Source of the DNA: JAHEEL01 sp963785245
Lineage (GTDB): Bacteria; Actinomycetota; Acidimicrobiia; Spongiisociales; UBA5794
Assembly: GCA_963785245.1 (NCBI GenBank)
Contig: CAWAUO010000003.1
Span: 1 to 31,231 of the forward strand
DNA: 31,231 bases
Direction of reading: 5' to 3'
Positions within the stretch are counted from its first letter, which is position 1. Each line of letters opens with the position of its first letter. The position numbers and the translations under genes were made by a program. The notes beneath the pieces are model-generated. The model saw only the letters and a list, made by a program, of their open reading frames with translations. It made no database searches and had not been told where the DNA came from. Shown one piece after another: positions 1 through 8,825 of this stretch.

Positions 1-1
1 T

Positions 2-409
2 CGGGCCTTCGATCTCGTGAGGACGACTCGAAAGAAGCACGTTGGGGTGCTCGGTCTCAGCTTCAAGGCGGGGACGGACGATCTGCGTGAGAGCCCATTG
101 GTGGAGTTGATCGAACGGATGATCGGGAAGGGCTACGACGTGCGCATCTACGATCGGAACGTCTCCCTCGCCAATCTCAAGGGAGCGAATCTTGCGTACA
201 TCGAGCGCGAAATTCCTCACCTCGCCTCGCTCATGGTCGAGTCGATTGACGAATTGTTGGCCGCCAGCGAGGTGATCGTGATCGGAAACGACGCGCCGGA
301 GTTCGCCCAGGTCCTCGAGAACGCAAAGCCAGAACAGCACATCATCGACTTGGTGCGCATCGGGTGGCCGGGAACCGGGGATGCGACCTACACGGGCATT
401 TGCTGGTAG
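2..409 (+). CDS. GDP-mannose/UDP-glucose 6-dehydrogenase, C-terminal part (5' truncated by window edge)
   Basis: The frame is open from base 2, so this is the 3' end of a gene that begins outside the window; the GTG at 17 is internal. The residues GLSFKAGTDDLRESP and the following GANLAYIEREIPHLASL match the C-terminal UDP-binding domain of the nucleotide-sugar 6-dehydrogenase family and look closest to AlgD-type GDP-mannose dehydrogenases. These cytoplasmic enzymes oxidise C6 of GDP-mannose (or UDP-glucose) in two NAD-dependent steps to give the uronic acid precursor. The N-terminal NAD-binding domain and catalytic Cys are not visible. It ends 12 bp before the glycosyltransferase gene, consistent with one polysaccharide operon. 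The family call is sure; the choice of sugar is less so. Confidence 0.9.
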   Translation, partial: RAFDLVRTTRKKHVGVLGLSFKAGTDDLRESPLVELIERMIGKGYDVRIYDRNVSLANLKGANLAYIEREIPHLASLMVESIDELLAASEVIVIGNDAPEFAQVLENAKPEQHIIDLVRIGWPGTGDATYTGICW

Positions 410-421
410 GGGGCGGGGACG

Positions 422-1638
422 ATGAGCAGGGAGCCCCGGCACTGCATGGTGGTTCATGCGTACTACCCGGTCGGTGAAGACGCGCGTCCAGCGCGAAGCC
501 CTCGCACTCATCGATCGGGGCTACGAGGTGCATGTCGTGTGCCTTCGGAATGCGGGAGAGCCCAGCAAGGAGACGCACGAGGACGTTCAGATCCACCGGC
601 TGCCTGTGGCGCGTCACCGCGGAGCGGGTCTTCCCGGACAACTCGTCGAATATCTCACGTTCTTCGTTCCGCGTTTGCGAAGCTGGCGGTCCTCCACTCG
701 CGCTATCGGTTCCGAACCGTCCAGGTTCACAACCTCCCCGACTTCCTTGTCTTCTGTGCATTGGTCCCAAGACTCGGTGGTACACCAATCATCCTCGACC
801 TGCACGATCTGACGCCGGAGTTGTATGCTGCGCGGGCCGGTGTCGGCATGGATCACTGGCTCGTTCGCGCGGTGGCCTGGCAGGAGCGAGTCTCATGCCG
901 TTTTGCAGATCACGTCATCACCGTCACGGACGGTTGGCGAGATCGGCTTGTCCAGCGGGGCATGTCTCGCGACGATGTGTCGGTGGTCATGAATGTTGCC
1001 GATTCTCGATTGTTCCGTCCAGATCCCGCCTTGGCCCCGGCTCGCAACGGCGAAGGGTTCCATTTGATCTACCACGGCACCTTCACGCACCGGTACGGGG
1101 TCGACTTGATCATTGATGCCGTCGACCGGGTCCGCGAGGACATCCCCGGAATCCAACTCACTCTGCTTGGCGCCGGTGAGAACGCGGCGAGACGCTCGTT
1201 GCGCTCGCACACAGCCGCGGACTGGAAGGGCAAGTTCGGTTCAGCGAGGACATGGTCGAGGCCGATCGACTCCCGAGCGCCATACAGAGCGCAGACGTTG
1301 GTGTCGTGCCAAACCGAAGCAACTTGTTCACCGACGGAATCCTCCCGACCAAATTGATGGAGTATGTCGCCATGGGAATGCCGGTCATCGTTGCGAGAAC
1401 GTCCACCGTGGAAGCGTATTTCGACGACTCGATGGTCGAGTACTTCGAGCCCGGAGATTCCAAAGACCTCGCAACCCACATCCGGCTCCTCTACCGAGAC
1501 CACGGGCGCATGGAGGAGCTGAGCCGCAACTCGGCCGTATTCAATCGGAAGTACGATTGGGAGTCGATCTCGGGCCGATACTGTGGTCTGATCGATCGAC
1601 TCGGCACCGACCGCGGCCGTCACAAGAGCGTTACATGA
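422..1638 (+). pseudogene. GT4-family glycosyltransferase, frameshifted
   Basis: The gene starts at ATG 422 behind a G-rich Shine-Dalgarno-like stretch and ends at TGA 1638 (about 405 aa when restored). It can be read only by joining three frames, with breaks near 470, 670 and 1190. The N-terminal part carries HAYYPVGE then RVQREALALIDRGYEV, typical of the GT-B donor/acceptor fold. The middle has VHNLPDFLVF and LDLHDLTPELY, and the C-terminal part has GILPTKLMEYVAMGMPVI, the nucleotide-sugar-binding region of GT4 enzymes. Such enzymes add a sugar to a lipid-linked or growing glycan at the cytoplasmic membrane face. The sugar cannot be told. Conservation on both sides of every break, with no nonsense codon, fits recent damage or consensus error rather than old decay. 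Confidence 0.85.
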
Positions 1639-1838
1639 TGTGTGACGACGCGGCGGGATTTCGGAACGCGAGGTGCGGACCCGGCGCATTGGGTGTTCTT
1701 GTGGCCCCGCGTGGGAAGCCAGGAGGCCGAAGATGCGTCAAGCCCGCCGCCGATCGCTTGTGTAGCGAGATCGGCGCTGGAGGGATTCTCGAGGGTGCGA
1801 TTCGGTGTGGTCGCCTTGTCGCGGCCATGGGTCGCTGA
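1635..1838 (+). CDS. Short coupled ORF of unknown function (doubtful)
   Basis: A 67-codon ORF begins with an ATG overlapping the glycosyltransferase stop (ATGA at 1635-1638). It ends with a TGA overlapping the next gene's ATG (1836-1840), the arrangement of a translationally coupled operon member. The product has four cysteines, several Gly/Arg clusters and no domain I recognise. It may be a small real protein, a remnant of a longer frameshifted gene, or chance coding in high-GC DNA. The neat overlaps at both ends are the only support. Confidence 0.25.
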   Translation: MMCDDAAGFRNARCGPGALGVLVAPRGKPGGRRCVKPAADRLCSEIGAGGILEGAIRCGRLVAAMGR

Positions 1839-2950
1839 TGGCCGCGAAACCGACACGTCAGGTCGTGGTCAGGTACCCGTTGGCCTCTCGACCCGAAACG
1901 CTGCTCCGCTGGGACCGATTCGTAGCGGCCACGCCGGGCGGCGAACACGTCCAGAGCCATCGGTGGGCCGTGCTGAAATCGACCGAAGGCTGGAGGGCCA
2001 TCACCATCGAGGCGATCGAGGATGAAACGATCGTGGGAGGCGCCCAGATGCTCGTTCGGAACGCCCCGATGCTTGGGGCCATCGGCTACGTCCCCAAGGG
2101 TCCTGTCGTCCATACAGAGTCGGTGGCGCGCGAGGTGCTCGATCGGGTCGAGACCGTCGCAGCGGAGGAAGGCGTCCGACATCTCACGGTGCAGCCAACC
2201 GCTGGCGGAGAGATGGTCGAGGCAATCTTGGAGGAGCAGGGCTTCAGCATGAGTCCAATCCGCGTCGCCCCGAACGCAACACTGATCATCGATCTCAGTG
2301 TCGCCGAGGAAGCGTTGCTGGCCGCAATGTCATCGCGGACCCGCTACAACGTCCGACTGGGAGAACGACGGGGACTCACATGCCGGGTGGGGGAGCGAAG
2401 TTGATCTGCCCGTTTACCATTCCATGTTGGTGGCGACCGCCGGACGACAGGGCTTCTCGCCTCATTCCATTGGATACCTGGAGGCTATGTGGGCGGCTTT
2501 CGAACCCGACGGGCATCTCGCGCTCCTCCTGATCGAGCGGGAGGGCAAGACCTTGGCCGGGATGCTCGGCATCGGGTTTGGTGACACATTCACCAACAAG
2601 CTGTCGGTTTGGTCGGGGGAGTTCGGTTCCGATCGGCCGAACGAAGCGCTGCAATGGTGTGCCATCAGATGGGCAAGATCCGCCGGCTACCGGTACTACG
2701 ACTTCGAAGGTATCGCGCTCTCAGGGGCGCTTGCGCTTGCGATCGGCGATGGTCTCCCCGATGGTCTCCGGGATACGGTCACCTCATTCAAGGTCGGATT
2801 CGGTGGCGTTCCCGTGATCACGCCGAACGCCATGTATCGAGTGAGCAACCCGGTTGCAGCGTGGGCGTACGGTCATGTCATTCAGAACGAGCGCGGGCGC
2901 GGCTCGCTAGAGCCGTTTCCAACCGAGTCCGCCGGGGCATGCGACGATGA
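1838..2950 (+). pseudogene. FemAB-like / GNAT-fold acyltransferase (first copy), frameshifted
   Basis: Starts at ATG 1838. The first frame runs through NATLIIDLS and SSRTRYNVRLG, the start of the second GNAT-like lobe of the FemAB family. It breaks in a run of five G at 2389-2393; one G fewer restores GSEVDLPVYHSML. The second frame gives the core YYDFEGIALSG and SFKVGFGG, the usual FemAB C-terminal signature. Near 2900 another shift leads to a basic C-terminus ending at TGA 2950; without that shift the frame runs on into the aminotransferase gene. FemAB proteins transfer amino acids from aminoacyl-tRNA, and related proteins in exopolysaccharide clusters are thought to acylate amino sugars. 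Substrate unknown. Restored length about 370 aa. Confidence 0.8.
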
Positions 2951-2981
2951 TCTGCCGCGTTGCCGGCCGGCCGGCCGCGAC

Positions 2982-4122
2982 ATGAATCGGTTCATCGGGG
3001 CAAGAGAGAGGCTGCGCCCGATGGAGTTGCTGGGTGGCGTGCTCAGGCCCGGACAGGGTTGGAGAGCGCTGGATACCCTGCTGCCTGACCGCCCGTGGGC
3101 GCTGGCGACGTACGGGAAGTCCGCCTTCGAGTTGGCCGTGATCGACGCCGGGCTGGGAGGCGGAAGGATCCTGATGCCGGCGTTCATCTCTCACGATTTC
3201 GTGGGAGTGATGCAGCGGCATGGAATCACCCCCGTCTTTGCCGATGTCGATCCCAACACCGTCCACCTCGACCCCGCCGCTTGCACCCCAGAAATGCTCT
3301 CGTCGGTCGAGGCGATCCTGCTCCTCCACACGTTCGGCCTTCCAGCTGATGCCGCCGGGTTCCGAGCGATGGCCGACTCCCATGGCCTCGTGTTGATCGA
3401 GGACTGCGCACGAGCCCTGGGCGGGCGACGAGACGGTCACCCGGTCGGCTGGTACGCCGACTACGCCGTGTACAGCCTGAGCAAGGTCGCACCGATCGTA
3501 CGTGGCGGACTCATCTCGTCACATGCGGCGATCCGGCACCCTTTGCCGGCGCCAAGCCGATGTCTCGCGCCTGCTCAACGCGCTCATGCTGGTCAAGGTC
3601 CCCGGCGTTGGATCCATTGAGGGCCCGACGGTTCGACGTGTCCACAACACCCCCCTCTATCGCACCGAGGTCGGGTTGTACGAGGCTCCACCGATCGAGA
3701 GGCTTGAGCGCTCAGGCGGGATTCGTACTCGATGCATACCTCCCCCACTACGGAACGCGATCCGCACCAAGCGACAGAATGCAGAGGTACTGCGCCGCTG
3801 GCTTGAGCCGATGGGCTTCCGGTTCCAATCCGATGTCGGCGGCCACCTCTACACGGCCCTTGGAGCCACGGTTCCGCCGGGAGTCGATCGGAGCGGGCTG
3901 GTGAAGCACCTCAGAAGGTTCGGTGTCAATGCGTTCACCCTCTGGGGCAACCCCCTCGGAACCTCCCGAACGGCGGCCGAGTTGTGGGATGCCGATCCGA
4001 CGGCGATGCCGGTCACGATCCGCCTCGCCCGAGAACTGATCCACTTCCCAAACAGCAGGTTCCTCGACTCCTCCGGCATTGATCGGATCGTTGCTGGTTG
4101 CCGGGAGTTCCTGGGTCTCTGA
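2982..4122 (+). pseudogene. DegT/DnrJ/EryC1/StrS-family PLP aminotransferase, frameshifted
   Basis: The likely start is ATG 2982 (ATG 3021 also possible); no strong ribosome site decides it. The N-terminal part shows the aminotransferase fold (YGKSAFELAVIDAG, ILMPAFISHDF, PVFADVDPNTVHLDP). LIEDCARALGG carries the Asp that contacts the pyridoxal nitrogen, and YSLSKVAPI carries the Schiff-base Lys. A break near 3550 and two more near 3710 and 3750 split the C-terminal half, which ends at TGA 4122 with a normal small-domain end (LARELIHFPNS). The family makes amino-deoxy sugars by transamination of nucleotide keto-sugars, though some members act on other substrates. It directly follows the FemAB-like gene and is convergent with the ATP-grasp gene; about 220 bp between them hold no gene I can recognise. 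Confidence 0.83.
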
Positions 4123-4342
4123 TCTGGAGCAGAGATGGTACGGGAGAGCCGAGGAGCTGCGGAGTTACGGGTGCAGCCACGGGGTCTGAGGAGCCGAGAC
4201 ATGGACCGCGGATCGTTCCATGAGCCGATCCAATTGACGTTGCCACCATGGTCAGAGCGGGCTGCGTTCGTCCTGCCCGCTTCACCTGCGCAGGCGATCA
4301 CTGCGGTGAGTGTTTCGGATCGCGTCGGGCTCGAATCGGCGG

Positions 4343-5561
4343 CTACTTGCCCGTGTTGCGACCGGTCGCACGCAGGATCGACCAGATGGTCTTGGTCGCA
4401 GCGGCAAGGAAGGGGATTGGATCCCGCAACGAGACGATCGCATAGCTCTTCGGTCCCCTCAGCCGACTTCCACCAGCTCGGCGGGAGTCAAGTCGCCCCG
4501 CCGCCAGTGGTAGACCGAAGCTTGGAGGTCGCGAACGAGATGGATCCACTTGACACCAGTGAACGTCTGCTCTCGATCCCGTGGCAACGGCCAACCGAGC
4601 GCGTCACAGTACATGGTGTACAGGAGTTCGACCCCGGCCGCTTCTGCCGATGCTGACCTTCCCGTGGGACGCCCAATGTTCGGCTCGATAATCAAGTAGG
4701 TGCCGGTGCGCTCGTCACGCTTCATTTCCAGGTAGCCGAGACCACGATAGTCGACTCCACGGAAGAGGCGTTCCGCTTCCTTCACGATAGTCGCGTCGCG
4801 GACCTCCTCCGAGAGACAGGCTTGGCCGGTGATGGGCGGCCACTGCCGGAGCTTGCGTGAGGTGAACATCACGACCGGCTCACCCCGTCGATCGAAGTAG
4901 CAGTTGGCCGTGACATGATTCAGCGTCCCCGCCCTGAACCAGTTCCTGTGCGATCAACCCATTCGCCCACGTGTGGATTCGGTCGTAGTGGGCCAGGAAC
5001 TCACCGGATTGCCACCACGAACGCCTTGAGTCTCGTGTGCTTCGACCACAGCCCTGAGGCGTTCCGCCGGTTTGATGACTGCGGGATACGCAGGATGCTC
5101 GCCGCTGGTCTCCGCGTCCTCTCGGTTCTGCAGCACGAACGTAGGCGGTATCGGCAGGCTGGCGTGCTGCCGCGTATCGGCAAACGCCGCCTTGTTCATC
5201 AGAGTCTCGACCACATCGTGCGGGGGCAGCATGATGTGGTACCACGGCGTCAGCCGATCGCGATGTCGTGAGACGAGGATCACGTTCTTGTCCTGGCACG
5301 GATACAGGACCGGCATCCTCGGGAATCCGGACCCAGGTCCGACAGGAGATCGACAAGTGTTCGCCGCCAGTGTCAGTGACCAGAATCTCCTTGCACACCC
5401 TCGTTCTACGGGCATAGCGCGCCGACGTTCTTGACAATTCCGATCACAGGAATGCTCCGGTCGGCGAGCACCCGGGCGGTCTGTAGGCCCTGCAGAGAAT
5501 CGAGGCCGATGACGATGGCATAGGGTCTGGACCCGCCCCCATCTCCTCGGCGCGGACTCAC
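4343..5561 (-). pseudogene. ATP-grasp carboxylate-amine ligase-like protein, frameshifted
   Basis: On the minus strand a GTG at 5561 opens RPYAIVIGLDSLQGLQTARV, the N-terminal pre-ATP-grasp Rossmann segment. Further segments in other frames give RRTRVCKEILVTDTGGEH, LTPWYHIMLPPHDVVETLMNK, PAVIKPAE (ATP-binding Lys strand), LAHYDRIHTWANGLIAQELV and YRGLGYLEMKRDERTGTYL. The metal-binding IIEPNIGRPTGRS follows. The C-terminus is RGPKSYAIVSLRDPIPFL, ending at 4343. Joining them needs at least five frame changes, near 5425, 5360, 5020, 4930 and 4485. Restored length is about 400 aa, normal for this family. ATP-grasp ligases join a carboxylate to an amine via an acyl phosphate. In such clusters the partner is unproven; amidation of a uronic acid or amino acid is an inference from its neighbours. 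Confidence 0.82.
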
Positions 5562-6617
5562 GCATCAGATCCTCGCTTCTGTTTGCCCCCTTCAGCACGG
5601 CGCTGAACGATCTGGCCGGCTGAACGGTTGGTTGGCGCGTACTACGCGGAGGTGCCCAACACCGGCGGCGTGATCAAGCGACCCAGTCGGCTGCATCTTC
5701 GGCGACGGATGTCGGAAATCGCTGGTGGGCGGGACACAGAGCGAGTGATAGGGGGCGGTCCCCCCGTGGGGAATCTGGCCGTCACTCCATCTAGCCGGGA
5801 AGCCGTAGCCCCACTGGCGCGGGCGCAATCCGAAGACCCGATCTGTGTAGAGGAATGGCCCAGCGCGTGGTGCCCAGGATGGTTGGCGCACCTCGGTTCC
5901 GCCTCGCTCGCGACTGGTAGGCGGCGGTTCCCCGCGAGACAGAGGAACTCGACTGCGCGGGCGAGTTCGTCAAGGTGTGTGCTCTGACCAGGTCACAAGA
6001 TTGAGATCGCCGCAGGAGATGAGGGGACTAGCTATCGTACGAGGCGCGGCAGAACTCGAGGAAGAACGCGCAGCGAAGTCGGCGCCGTGACGCTGGATCC
6101 AGTGAGTTCTCCGGCTGTCGGGGCGGTCGCCGAAGGAGCATCGGTGAGCCTCTTGTCACGCGCGTTGGGACCCGATTCTGGGCACCGAAGGCTGCTCGGG
6201 CTGCCGATGCAGTGCCGGCACCGTGTCGGGTCTGTGAGCCATCTGCTGTGGTTCGTCAGCGGCTCAAGACAGCGGCTCAGCGGATCGTCGAGCGGATTCT
6301 GGTTGCCGGCCAGGCTGAAGGAGCGCTCCTCGTCGTCGGTTGCGATTCGCGGGAAGCCCTCGGCCGTGGTAGGTTTCCTCAGGATGTGCCCGCCGTCGCA
6401 GTGACCGGGGAGCTCCTTGCCTGTCGCCCTCGAACCCGTGCACGACGACTTGACGTACCCGTAGCAGTGCTCCGCTCTGATGATCTGGAACCCCTCGTCG
6501 CCATCAGCCCCGCGACGCCCATCATACAGGGGAGTCAGGTTCCCGGTGCAAGGTCTCGCGCGGGCGCTCTAGGGTGTGATCTCGCAGCCGGAACCGGCCC
6601 CCGGCCCAGAGGTGTCC
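5562..6617. other. About 1 kb with no assignable gene between divergent genes
   Basis: This stretch separates the minus-strand ATP-grasp gene from the plus-strand FemAB-like gene. ORFs exist on both strands: minus 5592-5891, plus 5628-5987, plus 6087-6404 and plus 6212-6673. None shows a family signature I recognise. The 6212-6673 frame contains a plausible helix (VVRQRLKTAAQRIVERILVA) and could be part of a broken gene, but its 3' end overlaps the start of the next real gene in another frame. Given the frameshift density of both neighbours, one or two unrecognised broken genes here are more likely than a true 1-kb intergenic space. Confidence 0.5.
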
Positions 6618-7661
6618 ATGCTTCGTTTGAGTCTCGACCCCGTCGCCGATCCGCGATGGAGCGCTCTTGTTGAGGCGCATCGCAGCAGTGTGTTCCAGTC
6701 GCCAGATTGGCTTGGTGTGCTGCGGGATGCCTACGGCCTCGACATCCGGGCCGATGTGCTCATCGACGAGCAGGGTGACCCAATCGCAGGTATGGCGTAT
6801 GCGGAGCTTCACGACATGATGGATCGGCGGATCGTGAGTCTTCCCTTCTCCGACTTCTGCGATCCGATCGCCGGCACGACGGAGGAGTGGGAGGCACTCA
6901 TCGACCCACTGCTGGCCAAGGGATACCGGCTCTCAATGCGTTGTCTGCACGCGCAATTCCCGCGGAGGGACACCCGGTTCGAGGCAACGAACCTGGCGAG
7001 GTGGCACGCTGTCGACCTCCACCGCGAGCCGGACGAGATCTGGGCGAGCCTCCACCCGTCGGCCCGACGCAGCATCAGGAAGGCACGCGCAGGCGGAGTC
7101 ACCGTCCGACCAGCGAGCACTCGCGAGGATCTCAGGGCCTTCTTCGAACTCCACCTGAAGCTGAGGAAGTACAAGTACCGCCTGCTCGCGCAGCCATACC
7201 GATTCTTCGAGAGAATATGGGACACGTTCATCGAACCGGGGAACGGAGTGCTCCTGCTCGCTGTCGTCAGAGGGGAGATCGTCGGAGGTGTCTTGTTTCT
7301 GGAATGGCGCGACACGCTCTACTACAAGTTCAATGCCTCAAGCGCTGCGCATCTGGCGTTCCGTCCCAACGACTTCATTGTGTGGGAGGGCATAGATCAC
7401 GGTCGGCGCCGGGGACTCCACTACCTCGACTTCGGCCTGAGCGACCCGGACCAGGAGGGACTCGTTCGATACAAGAGCAAGTTCGCAACCGACGAGGGAG
7501 AGATCCGTTTCCTGGAGCACCTGCCGCAGGGCTCACCAAGCGAGTCGGATGTTCGCATGCGGTCGCTGTTGCCGCGCATGACGGAACTCTTCGTTGACGA
7601 ATCGGTGCCGGACGAGATCACCGAGCGGGCGGGAGATATCCTCTATTCGTTGTTCTCTTGA
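6618..7661 (+). CDS. FemAB-like / GNAT-fold acyltransferase (second copy), intact
   Basis: An intact 347-codon ORF. I choose ATG 6618, preceded by AGAGGTG at a good distance, over the in-frame GTG 6576 upstream. The N-terminal lobe includes FQSPDWLGVLRDAYG and MAYAELHD. The middle has HPSARRSIRKARAGGVTV, where FemAB-like proteins bind the acyl donor, then FFELHLKLRKYKYRLLAQPY. The C-terminal lobe has VGGVLFLEWRDTLYYKFNAS and LDFGLSDPDQEGLVRYKSKF, strong marks of the FemAB/BioF2-like acetyltransferase family. It is a cytoplasmic enzyme expected to add an amino acid or acyl group to an amino sugar or lipid-linked intermediate. It is clearly diverged from the copy at 1838-2950, so the two probably act on different positions or acceptors. 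One of the few unbroken genes in the first 10 kb. Confidence 0.87.
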   Translation: MLRLSLDPVADPRWSALVEAHRSSVFQSPDWLGVLRDAYGLDIRADVLIDEQGDPIAGMAYAELHDMMDRRIVSLPFSDFCDPIAGTTEEWEALIDPLLAKGYRLSMRCLHAQFPRRDTRFEATNLARWHAVDLHREPDEIWASLHPSARRSIRKARAGGVTVRPASTREDLRAFFELHLKLRKYKYRLLAQPYRFFERIWDTFIEPGNGVLLLAVVRGEIVGGVLFLEWRDTLYYKFNASSAAHLAFRPNDFIVWEGIDHGRRRGLHYLDFGLSDPDQEGLVRYKSKFATDEGEIRFLEHLPQGSPSESDVRMRSLLPRMTELFVDESVPDEITERAGDILYSLFS

Positions 7662-7679
7662 TCCGGAGCCTCTGTGGGC

Positions 7680-8653
7680 TCAACTTGGTCGGGGGCCTCC
7701 ACGGGCACAGAGGCAGATGCTGCAGCCAGAGAGAGAGAAGAAACTGAGAGCCTCGGGTGACTCCTCAGGGAGGAGGTGGACGCCGGACACTTCGACGACG
7801 GTCTGGTTCGGAACACGCTGGGCCAGGTCGTCGTGTTCGTCCGGTCACGAGGTAGCCGGGTCGGCCGAGTACGAGGAGCTTCGGTATTTGGGTCTGCTTG
7901 AACCATGATCCGACCGTCTTCACAAGAGCCGTTGATTCCCGTGGCTTCCCACTAGCGGGGAGATGTCTGAGGGCAGAGAAGAAGGCTCTTCTTGATTCGC
8001 CCCGATCCCCGAATGCGCGCCGGTACTCCGCCCTCACATCCGGTGAGAGCGGTCGGCGGACTTGGCTTTCCAGCAAGAGGTTCAGACACTCGTCCGTATC
8101 CATGACATACGCGCGGCCGTCGGCGGAACGGGCGCGGAGCACTGATTCCCGCAGGGGCTCAGGGAATTCGTGCCACGCCAGTGGGCGGGTGATCGCCTCG
8201 ATGTGACAGATGCCCCTGATCCGGTGCTCGTTCCTCCTGGCCCACTCAAGGCCGACGATCGAACCCCAGCCGTGGAGGATCAGCGTGATGTTCGATCCGA
8301 TGTCGACCGCATCGAGGAATGCGTCGAAATACTCGACGAGCTCCTGCCATCCGTACGGGGCAACTCTCCTGGCCGTCGGGTCGATCACCGGGGCGTCCAA
8401 CCTGCCGGAATCGCCAGTGCCGATGAGATCCACGGCGATGCACCGAGCCTCGGGAGCTAGCCGGGTAATTACGCCGCGCCAGAGATACGACGACCCTATC
8501 CCTCCATGGACGAAGACCAGCGGATTCCCCGACCCGGTTTCGGATATACGCGATTGGCTGTCCGAGGGCTTCGACAGTCGCCTTCTCGACGGGCTCCGCA
8601 CTCGAAGTCGCCTTCTGTTGGCGCCGCACGCTATTGAGGATCCTGGAGGCCAC
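7680..8653 (-). pseudogene. Haloalkane-dehalogenase-like alpha/beta hydrolase, frameshifted and lacking the nucleophile
   Basis: From GTG 8653 the frame reads VEALGQPIAYI. A one-base shift near 8546 is needed to continue into ETGSGNPLVFVHGGIGSSYL, the oxyanion-hole region of haloalkane dehalogenases. RIRGICHIEAITRP and IPKLLVLGRPGYLVTGR follow. A second shift near 7850 restores VPNQTVVEVSGVHLLPEESP, which holds the catalytic His. The frame then closes at 7680 (about 320 aa restored). In the family the nucleophile is Asp in HDWGS; here the codon at 8269-8271 is GGC, giving HGWGS. The acid (Glu of IEAITRP), His and halide-binding Trp look kept. As it stands it cannot form the alkyl-enzyme ester. 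It is transcribed away from the next gene. Confidence 0.8.
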
Positions 8654-8825
8654 CAGGGCAATCTAGCGGATGGGGTCGCGGTATCGCCCGAAGAGCCGAC
8701 GAATCGGACCGAAGACGGCTGTTGTCCAACACCGGGCGGGCTATTACTCTCTCTCCTGGGGAGTCCTCCCCGTTGGCCCCGGAGCACTCAGTGGGTCGAC
8801 GGCACAACATGGAGGATAGGGTGTG

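Noticed and set aside
2298..3620. Apparent FemAB-aminotransferase fusion in one open frame
   Set aside because: The linking stretch has no family likeness, a natural FemAB C-terminus ending at 2950 exists in another frame, and the aminotransferase has its own start codons. A frameshift near the FemAB end explains the joined frame better.
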